From: Cristatella mucedo
Taxonomy: Eukaryota > Bryozoa > Phylactolaemata > Cristatellidae
NCBI GenBank assembly: GCA_009760855.2
Contig: WPIO01000014.1
Span: forward strand, 3,218,501 to 3,282,500
Reading direction: 5' to 3'
DNA length: 64,000 nucleotides
This document shows, piece by piece, positions 1-49,480 of this stretch (the stretch's first letter is position 1; every line of letters begins with the position of its first letter). The notes under the pieces are model-generated. The model saw nothing but the letters and a program-made list of their open reading frames with translations, searched no databases and was not told the DNA's origin. The position numbers were made by a program, and so were the translations under genes.

Positions 1-1108
1 TTATTATTTATTATCATCTTCATATCATCTAGATCGAAATATTTTGGCAGCCAGTATAGGGCTTTAAGGGTTCATTTCCCTGATTTAAAGGTTTTGCTAT
101 TACATGTCCTTGATTCCAGATAATAAAATGTAAGGACATTTGATGGCACGTATAGAAAAACTTAGCCAAACAAAATCAGAAATGAACTTCAGTTGGGGTG
201 TACAAGCATAGCTGAACGTACATTCAAAATTTCACGTTGATCCGTCAAGTGTTGGCCGAGTGTTGGATTTAAGTGTTGGATTTAGAAGCCACAAAGCTAC
301 ACTGTAAATGAAGCTATTTAAAAAGTCAAGCATGTACCTCAACAATCTGAAAATATGTACCAAGGTTCAACAAGCTAAGATTTGAGTCGTATATTAGTCG
401 TATACTACGTGCAGAGGTCGGAAATTATTCGTTATTTGTAGATATGTTGCTTCTGGTTTACTTCTGTGTTAGACATGGTTTGCTTAATCGTTTTTTAATG
501 CTCTCCGTTCATGTCGAGATCATCAAAACTTCCTATCTCATTTACAACATGTTTGTCTTTTTGAAAGATACCCTAAGCATATATTCGATTGCTAAGCCAA
601 CCTTTCAGTATTTTCTGGACATCTGGACCTTAAGGTCTCGGCTTTGAATTTCCACTTTTAAGCTCAAGCCAAATCTCAGTGTAGTGCAAATCAGGTGTCA
701 CATTGAAACCGTTACAACTGTTGTCGTCGGTGACCAGACAGCATATCTGCCTCACGACTGGTCGATGCAAGTTGGGGAACACCAACGAATAATTCACTGA
801 GTTCTTGCAACCTTTGAGGTGCTGAATGTACGTGTGGCCTTCAGCAGTAGTTGCAAGTGAAGCAGTAATTTCAGAATACTGAAATTTTGAGTTACCCGTG
901 GTTCTTTGACTTAAGAGTTGAGAGGTGAAAGCTTGCATTGCAGTCTTTTGCTCCTCGTAGCAAGTTCAGTTATGCATCATCAACTTCTCAGTTCAAACTG
1001 ACTCAAATTGTTGATGCAAATGGTATAACATACTATGCCTGATCCACTCTCGTGTTGTTTATTTGTAATATGTTTGTTCGAGGCTAGTGTTCGTTGGTTT
1101 TCGGTGTT
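1..1108. other. Upstream flank with no gene recognised
   Basis: AT-rich sequence with no coding exon, RNA gene or repeat I can name. The short open frames here are not flanked by convincing splice sites. It may hold the promoter and 5' untranslated region of the gene starting at 1109, or an intron if that first exon is internal. Confidence 0.4.
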
Positions 1109-1543
1109 ATGAGGGAAGCCGCGGTTGACGTATTGCTGAAGCTCGGTGTTTTCGTGACTTTAGACAACCCAAGGCACGTGGCAAATCGACTGGTACGCCA
1201 CATATGCAGCAAGACGAAAAGAGCCGCGAAAGGCTGCCCGAGGCGGTCCTATGAACCCCAGCACGAATCGCCTGTGATAGACCGTACTGAGGCAATAGCA
1301 GCTGTGGCCAGAACAGCATCAGCTGGACCACATTTAGTCGACCAACTGTCTGTTAAACTATCGCCTCGCGACCGAGACGAATCTGAAGAGGGAGAGGATG
1401 CTTTCAGTGGTGACTCGGCTAGCTCACAAGATCACGGCAGCCATGTCTGCTGTGACCAGGACGATGGCACACGCTCAGCTGCATCATTTAGTAACAGTGG
1501 CCCCGATGAGGATGAACACACGGGAGCTTACGTGGAGCAATCG
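1109..1543 (+). CDS. Unknown gene, exon 1 (start-containing or internal)
   Basis: 145 codons from ATG 1109 to TCG before the donor GTAAGC at 1544; ends in phase 0. The first 50 residues mix hydrophobic and basic residues (VLLKLGVFVTLDNPRHVANR) and then turn acidic and Ser-rich (DESEEGEDAFSGDSASS). Confidence 0.65.
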
Positions 1544-4500
1544 GTAAGCTAATAATATTGTCACTTCGGTACCGGTTTTTTGAGTGGTGGTGGGCTTGCA
1601 TCGTAGGCACCTAGTTATGGTCTGAAGTAAGCACAGCTTAATACTTCTGATGTTGCTGGGCCAACATGCAGCCTCTGCTTACACTGGGCTTGTTAAAGAC
1701 TATAAGTTGTTACCCATAGATGATAGGATGCCCATTCATGGCAGTGCCCTCTTGCTGGACTCTGCCCTTGCATACTGTTATTTGAGTTGAGGTGATTGCA
1801 ACATGATCAGAGTTGAATTAAGGCAAGCCCCTTGGCAGAGTGAGCAGCAATCAATCCTTGCTGTTAATTAACTTGGTCATTCTTCTTAAGTTCTTGCTTA
1901 TGCACCTGAGTACTCAATTATAAACTCGAATCCTTCAGTACACGACCATAATCAGGTCACGAATGAGTATCTACCACTGTGGTGCATGTTGTTGTTTTAA
2001 GGATTACTGACTGGTATAGTCGACACGACTTTCACCCACCAACATTTGGTGCTAGTGCCTTGTATTCTAGTAGCTCGGCTAGCTAAGCCAATTGTTCTGT
2101 ATGATGCAAACTGTCAGGTAGCTAGTAGCACAAAAAAGGTGGGAGGAAAAACGCTTTCAACGCTTTACTGAGCACGTGTTGAAGAGAGGTGCTACAGGTA
2201 CTGCTGTGCTGCCGTCCACCTGTCATGCGAGAAGCATTTGAGCTCGGACGCTTAGCAGCTAAACGCAGACCGAAGTGCGATTCACAGCCAAAGCAATCCT
2301 TTTTGCTGCTCCATGCGGCTCCCGCCTGCAGCCGAAGTGGCTTTGCACTGTCTGCCCTGCTCTGCTGTCGTGCGCATTTACTAACGCATAAGTAACATAC
2401 ATCCTTTTCACGGCCTTTCCATAGGTGGCCAGCACTGACGAAGACGACGATAACGAGATAACCCAATACACTTACCACAGCACGGATGAAAATGACGTGG
2501 AAGATGAAACCATGTTTGTAGATCGAGACGTTGAAGGCCTGCTGAGTGGCTCTGCTGCGGCTGCTGCCGAGGACCTGCATCAGGCTGAAGCCACTGTTGC
2601 AGCGACTGACCAAGCAGCCACTTCAGGGTATGTGAATGCTCCTTGTTGTCACCTCAACTGTCTCGCTGCCCTGTGTGCTGCTTCCTTCCAGGCATGTGCT
2701 TCCACTTCGCGTGCTCCTGTCCATTGTTGCAGCAGTAAAGACGAAAACGTGCTGCTGCAGCTACTCGATCTGAACGATGCAGGATCCGAGGAAAGGCAGT
2801 GGGCCGTTTGCAGCTATGCATCTGCCGGAAGTAAGTACAGCTGGCTAAAAACTTCCCGTGGCAGCTCAGCCGTGCTCTCGAGGCTCTGGCGCGCCATGCG
2901 TAAAGCTGCGGCCTCTCCGCCGAGCTTCCATTTTAGGAACACGATCCAGGCGACGACACACCGACAGCTGTCCGCCTAGGCACACAGAGCTCGCTGACGA
3001 GGAGGACGTGCAGACACGGCACATGTCGTCCGTCGAGATGTTCGAACGCATCCAGGCGCACGTGTCCAGCATGGCCGCTGCCGTGGCAGCAGCCAACTCG
3101 GCGTTGCTGCAAGAGATCGGGCCTGACGTGCAGAAGGATGTCAGCTCGGTTGAAGGTGAGAGGTCAACCGCCACGGAGCAGCAACCTCTGCTTGTGGCCA
3201 GTGCTTTTTTTGCTCTCTTGCAGGGCCTCGCTTGGCTTGTCCTGCATTCGGCTTTGCCATTTGGCTTGTCCTGCATTCGGCCTCGAAAGCTGCCGCGCTT
3301 TTACGCAGCTGCTGTTGCTGTGTTTACTATAAGTTATTAGCCAAGCGACTGGTCTTCTTTTATGGCCAGGCCCTACTAGCGAGGACGAGCTCCCACGCAG
3401 TGGGGCATGTCCGAGCAGTAGCAGCCGCAGTGCCCGGCCAACCGCAGCGTGTCTGGCAGAGAGAAGCTTCATTTCTACTTCTGCTGGCGGTGATGCTGCA
3501 AGCCCATTAGAAAGAATCTCTGTAAGCGATGCTTTTCCTGGGATTGGTATTCCTGCCGAAACAGCCCAACCTGGTCGGAGTCATTATTTGTCATTAGATG
3601 AGCTAACTGTGACCATATCAACGGCGACTCGGGGCTTCCATATGCAACCATCAGATGAACCCCGCCTCGGGTAAGTCTACGAAAACTAACTTGCCATGGA
3701 CAATATGTGCCTTATGAACAAGCATGACATTGGTACAAAAGTCATGATGGTTCTTGCAAATTTATTATTATTATTGAGCTAGTATACGATGTGTTTCCCC
3801 ATGCGAAATGTGAAACAACCTCGTGAGGACTGGGTTGATGTTACGTTGGAAGTTTTGTATCAATCAGAAAAATCTTCAGTGCACATTGCTTAAAATGACC
3901 CTCGTGCCTTCTGTGCCAATTGGAGCCTGAAACACTTCTAAGCATTGCAAGTAGCACATGCACCCATCAAAATAGAATTTTCGAGGAGCTTGGCTGATGT
4001 TTGCCGACAATGTGGAATTTTGGAAACTAGTAATAGTGATTATTATGATAAAGCATCTTTCTACTACTCTAAAGAAGAAAACTAAACGGTACTGTAAAAA
4101 AGAAAGCTAAATCTATTGCTACGCACTTTGCACTGGCTGAAAAAGAAGGATATTAATTAGTTAGTGATGATGTACCAACACAATTGTTGCATTCACAATA
4201 CATAAACGACGATTTACACGGAAGAAACCCACGTCAGTTTTGATTTAAATATGGTACACTGAAGATTTTGTAACGTCAGTTGGTAGAGACTTCCGGGTTT
4301 AGTTGCATATGAACTCAAGACATGGTGTAATGTGGCAGATTCGACGCTCATGACTGTTAAGTCTAGCTGCCGATTTTGCCCCATAGCAACGGCAGGAAGA
4401 TATGTAAAGGCAGAGTTAAAGAAGTCAATGCTCGATGGCTCTAATGATTGGCCCTTGATAGTCTTCTTGATGCATGCACGAATTTTTTCCATGCTTATGA

Positions 4501-4750
4501 GAAGTAGGCAGACTAATAGAGAGTGATATCAAGCAAGGTGCTAGGATAGGAACACAAAACAAATATTGATGTTCAATAGTTGAAGTAAGTTTCATAATCA
4601 AGACCATTCAGATCACTGAAGCAATGCAGTTAAATATGGAGGAGCCGACAAAGCAGCAGGTATAGCAAAATTATCAGCTCATGGATTAGAAGTTCATGTT
4701 ATAGTGATTGAATTCAACACTGAGAATCCTTGCTGTCACCCCATTTGCTT

Positions 4751-4784
<34 letters not shown>

Positions 4785-6017
4785 TACTTGATAAAGCGCC
4801 CTCAGAGAACTTAATCTCTTTCTAGGCGCTTTACATTTTACACAAACTCTCTGTCATACATGATCTTAGCACTGCCTGTCGTCTGCTGTTCGGCCTTGGG
4901 GGGCCTTTCGTCTCTTTTGTAACGTGCATGATCAGTTTTAGTTTGCTGAAGTGTCCATAGATCGCTGGCGAGAGTATATAGGCGATGTTTCGATTAGGAC
5001 TTTGGGAATTACATACTATTTTTCGTATTATTAAGAGCTGCTAGTTAGTGTTTGATGCTACTTGTTTTGCTCTACTGATTTGCATTGGTCTGGTGAGACA
5101 GCATTCAAATTCAGCAGGTCAACAAGTTTTCACTAAACGTATTTTTTGCTTGGTAGAAATTCACCAATCACAGTGCAGCTATCTGCATTTGTCTAAAAAG
5201 CAGGCTGTCCAACAATTTAGGGGCTTCCCAAGAAGAGCTAAATGAGAACGTTGAACGACAATTTGATATGAATACCTCTCTCCTTCCTATCTCCTCTCAT
5301 CTTCACTCATCGCTTCAGCTTACAGTACCTAGCTGGATTAGTCCAGAGGTTAAGGTGCTCGCCCCGATCAAGGTCTGGCTGAGGCCTTGGGCTCGAGCCC
5401 TGAGGCATGTGTGAAGCGCCTGAATAGAGATTGAGTTCTCTTGGGATGCTATACAATGAATTATATTATCTCCTCTTCGTATGTGTGTGTGTGTATCGTA
5501 GGCCTTCTCGAGCTTGCACGTTCTCCCATTCAGATAATGGAAAATGTGGGCTGAGCTTACGAGTCTAGAGTTGGGCAACTGGTGAATGGCTAAGTAGTTA
5601 AAGAGTGACACTTGATGCACTGGTCACTACCCTTATTATGTGAGAGTGGTTAGATTGGATCGTACTCTGCTCGCTGATCTATGCTAGTTCGGCTATAATG
5701 TGTTTTGCCACGTAGCACTTTCTGCTCCCTGTCTGTCATTGTGATGCTTCATATCTGCACCTCCTTTTTTAACCCACGGGTCTCACTGTCACTGCTCTAT
5801 GCCAACTTGCTTTCTTGACAGCTTATATATGTATATAGAAAGAGATGTAGTTCGCTTAGGATGCTATGAAAATGTCATATTATTACTAAATGAATGATTT
5901 GGCACACCGGCCAGCAGTCTGATGGCAGTTTCTCTCTAAATGATTTCTTTTAGGCTTATTGATCAGCCCCCGAGTGACGACGAAACCGAGCAGTGTCGGC
6001 TGCCCAACGGATCTTGA
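1109..6017 (+). CDS. Uncharacterised acidic Ser-rich protein, six-exon gene (gene span)
   Basis: I do not recognise the family. Joining six exons (1109-1543, 2425-2627, 2733-2830, 2937-3155, 3370-3670, 5954-6017) gives 1320 coding bases, 440 codons including the stop. Every junction has GT and AG, and the phases agree (0, 2, 1, 1, 2), which supports the model. The N-terminal 50 residues look folded (MREAAVDVLLKLGVF), followed by long acidic and serine-rich stretches. A predicted helix lies in exon 4 (SSVEMFERIQAHVSSM), and the tail is short and acidic (DQPPSDDETEQ). There is no signal peptide or membrane segment, so a cytosolic or nuclear scaffold is possible, but that is inference. The first exon could be internal: CTAG just before 1092 would act as an acceptor and keep the frame open. 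A candidate AATAAA lies at 6155-6160. Exon 5 has no in-frame ATG at its start and is visible only through splicing. Confidence 0.7.
2425..2627 (+). CDS. Unknown gene, exon 2
   Basis: Acceptor CTTTCCATAG, donor GTATGT; enters in phase 0 and leaves after two bases. Encodes a very acidic segment (ASTDEDDDNEITQYTYHSTD) and an alanine run. Confidence 0.7.
2733..2830 (+). CDS. Unknown gene, exon 3
   Basis: Acceptor CATTGTTGCAG, donor GTAAGT. Completes the glycine codon from exon 2 and reads SKDENVLLQLLDLNDAGSEE. An upstream acceptor at 2690 would hit an in-frame stop, so 2733 is preferred. Confidence 0.65.
2937..3155 (+). CDS. Unknown gene, exon 4
   Basis: Acceptor CCATTTTAG, donor GTGAGA; enters with one carried base and leaves with one. 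Encodes an Arg-rich start, then a helical segment VEMFERIQAHVSSMAAAVAA that could form an amphipathic or coiled helix. Confidence 0.65.
3370..3670 (+). CDS. Unknown gene, exon 5
   Basis: Acceptor TTTTATGGCCAG, donor GTAAGT (strong). One hundred codons stay open in the frame dictated by exon 4. Ser/Pro-rich (PTSEDELPRSGACPSSSSRS), then a more structured end (SHYLSLDELTVTISTATRGF). Confidence 0.65.
4752..4872 (-). mobile_element. LINE family A, 3' tail only
   Basis: A TAA run (ATT tail on the minus strand) is followed by the family-A hairpin AAGCGCCTAGAAAGAGATTAAG. This is the last 120 bases of a 5'-truncated insertion, in the long last intron of the unknown gene. Confidence 0.7.
5331..5468 (+). 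mobile_element. SINE family A (tRNA-derived, ATT-tailed)
   Basis: An A-box-like TTAGTCCAGAGG and a B-box-like GGGCTCGAGCCC sit 50 bases apart, followed by a 3' end matching the LINE family A tail (AGATTGAGTTCTCTTGGG). In intron 5 of the unknown gene. Confidence 0.65.
5954..6017 (+). CDS. Unknown gene, terminal exon 6
   Basis: Acceptor TTTCTTTTAG. Completes glycine and reads LIDQPPSDDETEQCRLPNGS followed by TGA at 6015-6017. Confidence 0.65.
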
Positions 6018-6726
6018 CAGCTGATGTCTTTTCGTACTTTTCGTAAAGAAAAGTGCCGATCCCCTCCCCAGAATGAGGGAGCCACCTTTTATGGGTTTTC
6101 ACTGACGTCAGTTGTGTGCTCTGAATATGGGAACCAGGGATCAATGAAAAAACTAATAAACTACAGCTGTCTTCCGGCTATAGACAGCCGAAGATGCCAC
6201 CGAAACACAGACTGTCCTGGAGAGCTGAATTTTTTCTCTCATATAAAGTAGAGTGTGTGAGAAGTTAGCTAGTTAGTAAACTGGCACATTAAATGACAAC
6301 TTGCCGAAGTGCCTTGTATTGACGTTATTGTGCTCAAGTTCCTCAGAACCTTATACGCCGGCCATGACATGCTTGCTGTTGATTTTCTGCCTTGCACAAA
6401 GCTGGCTTGTATACATATACATGTAATTGATTGTATAGCATTCGCTTTGTCGTCCAAGTCCCGGCATTGGCTAGTGCATACTGTGTGTAACCTGATTAGT
6501 GTGTCCGATGGTCAAACATTGTGCAGGCACACGGAAATCTTAATGCATTGTTTTGACCGTGGAGAAATTGTTTGCAGTATCCTGTTCATTTACCCTCTTA
6601 TGATTTGTTTGTGGCTCTGTAGGATCAGTAGCGGGTTGCCCCCTATTCCTACATCCCCAACCGTCACCCAACCACACTATCGAATAAAAGCAGTTTGTTA
6701 TATTGTTCTGTTTTCCACAACTGGCT

Positions 6727-6940
6727 GTTATAACAACAACAATAATACATTTGATAAAGCCCCCAGATAGCTCAATCTCTTATATTTTACATCTTGCAGG
6801 TGCTTTACATTTGCTGCAAAAGAAGCACGATCGAATGGTTAATGTGTGCTCAATAAACAACAAGAATAACATGGTTAGGAGTGACATGCCCAGGGTCAGC
6901 ATGCAAGTATGGTTAGTGGCAGCATGCTGTTCAGTAAAAT
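6727..6940 (-). mobile_element. LINE family A, 3' UTR fragment
   Basis: Matches the 3' untranslated part of the other family-A copies (GGGTCAGCATGCAAG, GTTAGTGGCAGCATGC, ATT tail), on the minus strand and 5'-truncated. Confidence 0.7.
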
Positions 6941-8639
6941 GGGTGCAACAACATGACTGTGCTTTAATCCGGTAGCTAGATGGCTTGCTTATTGCAAAAC
7001 TTGCTTTTCAGCCATATCATGAGCATGTTTCATGTTTCAAGTGAGCCGTAAGGTCTGTTGCCGACCGACTTCAATGAACGTAAGGTTCAGCTTAAAAAGA
7101 CTTTGAAGGACCTGTGGGGATGAAGAGAGGCACCGGGCTGCTGAGCTAGTTCGGTTAGGCGTAGGTGAGTCATTCCACAGGATACCTTAAAAGTGAATGT
7201 AAGTGGTATTTTGTATCTTGCTGTCAATATGTGGCTCCGACAGCAACTGGTACTACCGATGCTATACCAGCATAGATTGGATTCGTACATAAACAAAATC
7301 AAACTGGTGTCAGTAGCTAAGACCAACCGTGGGCATAGCAAAGAATTTTTCAGGAACAGCCGAATCTCCACACTGCCCAACCGAGCTAATCAGAGGAGCC
7401 CCCTTCGAACGAAGGACCCCTAGGGGGACTGGAGCATACATCTATGCATGAGGCTCTACCAACCTATCGTAAGGCTCCCCGGCGTCTCAAGGAGAGTAAC
7501 AGCAGTCAAATCTCGAGGGAGAGAGCTCAGAAGCAAGTTAAAACCCTAATGGAGAGCAGACGTAACTAATTATATCAGGGCAGCAGCCATACAAAGAGCT
7601 CTAGTGCAGTTTAGGGCTCCAATAGTAATAGATCTCTGGCTGTTAGTTGGGCCGATATTTACATTCCGACCCAAGAAGAGTATGGCAACCCGAAACCTGG
7701 GCTCCAATTGATGTAATACATCGTTTACACACAGGATCAAAGGTCTCGGAGAGCAGGCAAATAAGAAGTGGCTCGACAAACGCATCACACACGGTTCAGT
7801 GATCGAGCAGAGCAGAAGACTGCTCAGACAGAAAGAGCTTGTGCCGTTGGGAGTTTAGGCCCCACTTTCCAGGCTGCCGTAATGAGCCTTAGCACTCACA
7901 TACACTGGCCTGTATGCCTTCGTCAGGCTGACTGCACTTTCTCCATTTAATGGTTGCAACTAACAGGCAATTAGCAGAAGCAAATTAAGCTCACAGCAGG
8001 GCTGTTCGCTCGTAGGCACAGCTCTCGGTTCAAATGAGATGTGGCCCCTACCCCTGAAAGGCATTAGGGCAGTGTGTCCTTTGCTCTGCACCCCACCGCA
8101 AGCTGGCAAAATTTTCTCTTATATGATACATACAGCTCGGTTCCCAACCTTAATGGGCACTATGAAGCAATTCGAAATGACGAGATAGGTAGGAGCAATA
8201 TGTTGTCCTTGTCCACAGCCGCTCGGGGGGGGGGGGAGGCAACTAACTGAGCAACAATGCTTATGAGGAAAACAGGGCAGCAGCAGCTGCACTCCTGTAT
8301 GTGGTCATTTGCATCAGGATAGTAAGTGGGCCAAATAAGTTCTGCCTGAAGCAGCAGGCAAGCAGTTTTGCTGACCACTAACGGTGTGCAATTCAGTCAG
8401 ACAAGGTTCACACGATTAACAGCTGACACATTCGGCCATTTAAAAGCCAAAAAGGTTAGCCTGCTGCCTTGATTCCCCAGTGCTGGAATAGTTAATTAAT
8501 TGGGCATGGGGGCTTCACAGCAACAGCAGGTAGGCTTCACAGCAGGGCAGCTGCCGGCACTAGCTACTTCTCAGCCAGTGGTCAGTGGTCATACTCCTAA
8601 GCCTAGCTTGCTTGGCAATGGCTACAGACTAAGGGCACT

Positions 8640-8885
8640 GCCGGGAATACGTTAAGGGAGGAATAAACCTCGACCATGCCCGAACCAGCCATTCATGGCT
8701 GGCGACGTAAGCTGAGTAAATAGCCTCATTTGTGAAGGCTTCAAAGGAGCCTTAGCAGCTATCATTCCCACTTGCAGTACGCAATAGTGGTACAATTCCC
8801 TGCTGTGGGACTCGAACTCACTACCGGGTCTACAAAGAGTGAATATCTTACTGCTAGACAAAGACCCCAAGGGTAACAACAACAT
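8640..8885 (-). mobile_element. SINE family B (tRNA-derived)
   Basis: On the minus strand a tRNA-like head with B box GAGTTCGAGTCCC is followed by the family body GATAGCTGCTAAGGCTCCTT and ACAAATGAGGCT. Boundaries are approximate. Confidence 0.6.
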
Positions 8886-9619
8886 TTAACGATGAGCTAA
8901 GTATCATGCTTAAGCAAGCATGTCAAAGCAGTCACCGGAGCAGTGAGACCTGCTCACGATGAAGTAACAAGTCTCGGCACCGACGCTTTCCCACCGTTTT
9001 TTTTTAATCCAAAAGCAAGCAAACGTCCAGTGGCAGGACTTACGGCTCAGACACATATCAGCTGACTCAATGCAGCCCACTTCCTACAGCTGACCAGCTA
9101 GCTAGAAGCACGTACGACTCGTTGCCTGCCGTGCGTGCATGGATGCAAGATCTGCCATGCGATGCGCGAAAAGAAAGATGTAAAAATAAAACGAGCGATT
9201 CCGAGGCAGGCGGCAGCTCGGAGCGGCACACATAAGGCCTCTCGCTTGCTCTCTCTCTCTCTCTCTCTCCCTCTCGAGCCCCGGAGCTCCCGGGAAAGAG
9301 TGCTGCATGTGCTGACTATGCTAAGACATCAGCAACTGCATTGCATCACAAAGGCATCACGTCAGCCGTCGGCAATGCCCTCGGCACAGCCGACGTCGGC
9401 ACGTGAAAGCTGGCGGCGAATATCTTGCCAAAAGGACCGGCACTGGCGGCGGGGAGTGAGGCCAGCGGTCTCCGCATGACAGCTGCGAGATAGGCTGCTG
9501 GCCGGCGAGCGTTCACGCTTGTGAATATCGACGACGATGGCGCCCCAGTCCACACACCCTGTCACCTGGGCACACCTGGCCGAGCGCTAGCGGCGACTGT
9601 GGCAGTGCATTTGCAAGAT

Positions 9620-46872
<37,253 letters not shown>

Positions 46873-47638
46873 TGTGAACGCCGTGCAACTGCAGGGCACC
46901 CGCTACGCCCGGGCGCCACGGCCACCTGCACGCCTGTGTAGTAATAGCCGACGGCGAAGGCGGACCGGCGTGCTCAGTAACTCATGGCCCAAGCGAAACG
47001 TTCTAAGCGCCGACACTACCGACTGAGAACACTGGGAAGACGAGCTGATGGTCGAGTGCGAACCGCGGGTCGAAAAAATCCGTTGTCCAGGCACGAGACG
47101 CGCCGCATACGGCGAAAAACGAACGCGAGCGTTAGCAGAGTCGGTCAGTAGCGCAGCGAAGACCGGCTGCAACCCGGGTTAGACGCGGACAGCGTTTCCA
47201 TTTGCAGACGATTGAATTGAAAAGGAGGCGCCGGGTCGACTCGGGGTCAGATGACCACGCGGGTGGGGTCGGGGGTTGGCGAATGGTTCGGTCTTCTAGT
47301 ACGCGAATCCACTTCCACATCCTCTCGCGACGCGAGTGGCCGCTTCAAACCTGGTGCGCAGCTGCGCGCGAGTGAAGCTGACTCGCACTTGCTCGCTCAC
47401 CGGGCGCTGCGGCGACTCTGCGGGAGCCTGCGACCATCCGCTGGGGTCTCGCCTAGGGCGACCCCAGCTACATCGAGCTCCCGCTTAAAGTGGATATCGC
47501 TGTTCGCTGCACATAGTTCGCGTACTATGGGTTTCCATAATTCTGCATAAAGCTCAGCATGTGCAGTTGGCATCTTTGCGCGTAGAGGTTAATACCAGGT
47601 ACTCCTGAAGGTCGCTGGGCTCGAATTTTTCCAAGTAT

Positions 47639-48457
47639 AGTGGTATCTCGGCTTACGTGCGTCTTGACATAGGAGTGTGTCGAGATACGAGCTGTCTCTT
47701 GGCCGAGTTTTTGCTTTGAGTTGCGAGCTAAAATTCTGGTTATGACCCAGCTTCAGATACTCCACCGCTAGTTGCCGCAGCGAACGACACACTGCGTACG
47801 GTTACTCATGCAATTAGGGTAGGGTAGCATACTACATTCCTGTTGCAAGACGCTGCCCGGGTGTGACGCCTAGCGCAGGCCTGTTGGTTCGCTCCCAAAC
47901 GGACTCGAGCGAGCCATCGTGGTGCTTGGACGCACAAGATCTCCAGACTTCTGCGTTAAATCCGACTACTACAGGAACAGATAAGTACGTGCTGTACTCT
48001 ATTTAGGCAATATCATCGTATGAGAGTTCACCGCATAACTTGTAACAATCGGCGCTTCCACGCAAAGGTCCAACCAATAAACTGAAAGCGAGGAAGCCCG
48101 GCGAAAAGGGCAAAAATCGGCGAATAAGAGTCTGATATTCGTTTCAGCCTTTCTCCTCTAATTCTATTAGCATATTCAAGTCGTCTGATCTCCAAGTTAC
48201 TCCTGTACACCAGGATTAATAAAACCCGTTTGTTGCAAGAAACTCTATTGTACTGTTTGAAAACTATATTCGTTATTTATTAGTAAATTTTTAAATTTAA
48301 AAACATTTGACAACAAATCGCAGTTGTTTGTGGGGTCCGGAACGGATTAATGGCATTTCAATTCATTTCCATGGGGGAAATTGATTATTTGACGCATGGG
48401 CAATTTGAGTTATGAGCTCCGGCACGGAACGATTAAACTCGCAAGCCGAGGTACCGC
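47639..48457. mobile_element. pogo/Tigger-like (Tc1-mariner) non-autonomous element
   Basis: Inverted ends AGTGGTATCTCGGCTTACG at the left and AGCGGTACCTCGGCTTGCG (reverse complement) at the right, 16 of 19 matching. Subterminal text such as TTAATCCGTTCCGGACCCCA is typical of pogo/Tigger MITEs. About 820 bases, no transposase frame. Lies 0.8 to 1.6 kb upstream of the MTSS start. Confidence 0.75.
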
Positions 48458-48999
48458 TGCACTAACCCTCGTTTGCTGTAGTTGCTAACGTTAAGAAGGT
48501 GTTGTTCATCTCAAGAGGCTGATCCTCGTAAGTATCCCATATCTCTAGAGCATGGTCACCACGAATTTTGCCTGTTATAGCCGTCTACGTCATTAGCGAT
48601 CGTAATTATAATCGAATTCTCTGCTGGCCATTGGTAAGAACCTGAGATTCTGCCGTAAGCAAGTCTCGTGTTTCCTTTAGGTGCACCCACATGTCAAGAT
48701 GAGGGACTCCTGTTCGCCGGCCTCTACCGAGCATGCGGTGGCTGTCAACCAGATTTCACTTGGTGCTTGCCGGCCGAGTCTAATTGACTCCTAGTGGCCA
48801 AAAGAAGTGTGGTAAAAAATGCTTAGGATCGACGGGAGAGGCTGACGTGCATGGGGAGGCTGACATGCAGCCTGAGGCCAGGTCGATATTTTTGGGCTAC
48901 GGGTCTACAACCCAGTCAAGTCATCGTATGTGGGCTCCAAAGGCCGACTGGGCCGACTATGCGCTGTTACTGCTGCTAAGGCTTAATTCAAGAACATAA

Positions 49000-49153
49000 C
49001 ATACAATTCATTTGTACAGTGCCCGAAGAAAACTTAATCTATATTCGGGTGTTTCTCATATGCCACTGGGCTCGAGCCCACGACCTTGGTCATCAACTCT
49101 ATCTGCCTCGACCTTGGTCAGGACAAGCACCTTAACCACTGGCTCGAACCAGA
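49000..49153 (-). mobile_element. SINE family A
   Basis: Minus strand: AGCCAGTGGTTAAGGTGCTT head, CGTGGGCTCGAGCCC B box, AGATTAAGTTTTCTTCGGG tail. Confidence 0.7.
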
Positions 49154-49367
49154 TCGATAAGAAATCTTTATCGTGAGACGAACGCTGATGCAATGTTTGA
49201 CACCCAAAGGGAATTAGCTGGAACGCCTTTTCTGGTTTACCCACCGAGCACATATACATGCTATCATAACCTATCTTAATGGGTTGGCAATGCTCCGACA
49301 GCATGGCACGTTCGTCCAGATGACCAGCTTATGCATGATCTCAGTTTGATGAAGTTAGCTCCACATC

Positions 49368-49480
49368 TGCACATACACACACACACATACACATGCACTC
49401 TCACTCTCACACTCACATGCGTACACACATACAAACTTATATATACACATGCTGGTGCATGCACACACACAGGCATGCAT
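49368..49480. repeat. (AC)n and (CTCA)n low-complexity tract
   Basis: Alternating ACACAC, CTCTCACTCTCACACTCAC and CATACA units; open frames across it are compositional. Confidence 0.8.

Larger units (their letters stand above)
6018..9619. other. Intergenic region between two convergent genes
   Basis: Apart from a LINE tail (6727-6940) and a SINE (about 8640-8885) I see no gene. There is a G homopolymer at about 8226-8237 and a CT run at 9247-9271. Beyond the MTSS stop, an ATTAAA on the minus strand at about 9003-9008 could serve as a poly(A) signal, with low confidence. Confidence 0.4.

Noticed and set aside
7380-7430. CRISPR-like or inverted repeat signal around GGAGCCCCCTTCGAACGAAG
   Set aside because: A short palindrome only, with no repeated spacer structure; expected by chance in 64 kb.
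9346-9482. Possible extra MTSS exon after acceptor CTATCTCGCAG (read on the minus strand)
   Set aside because: All three frames are open by GC content, and none matches a WH2 or other MTSS sequence in the required phase.
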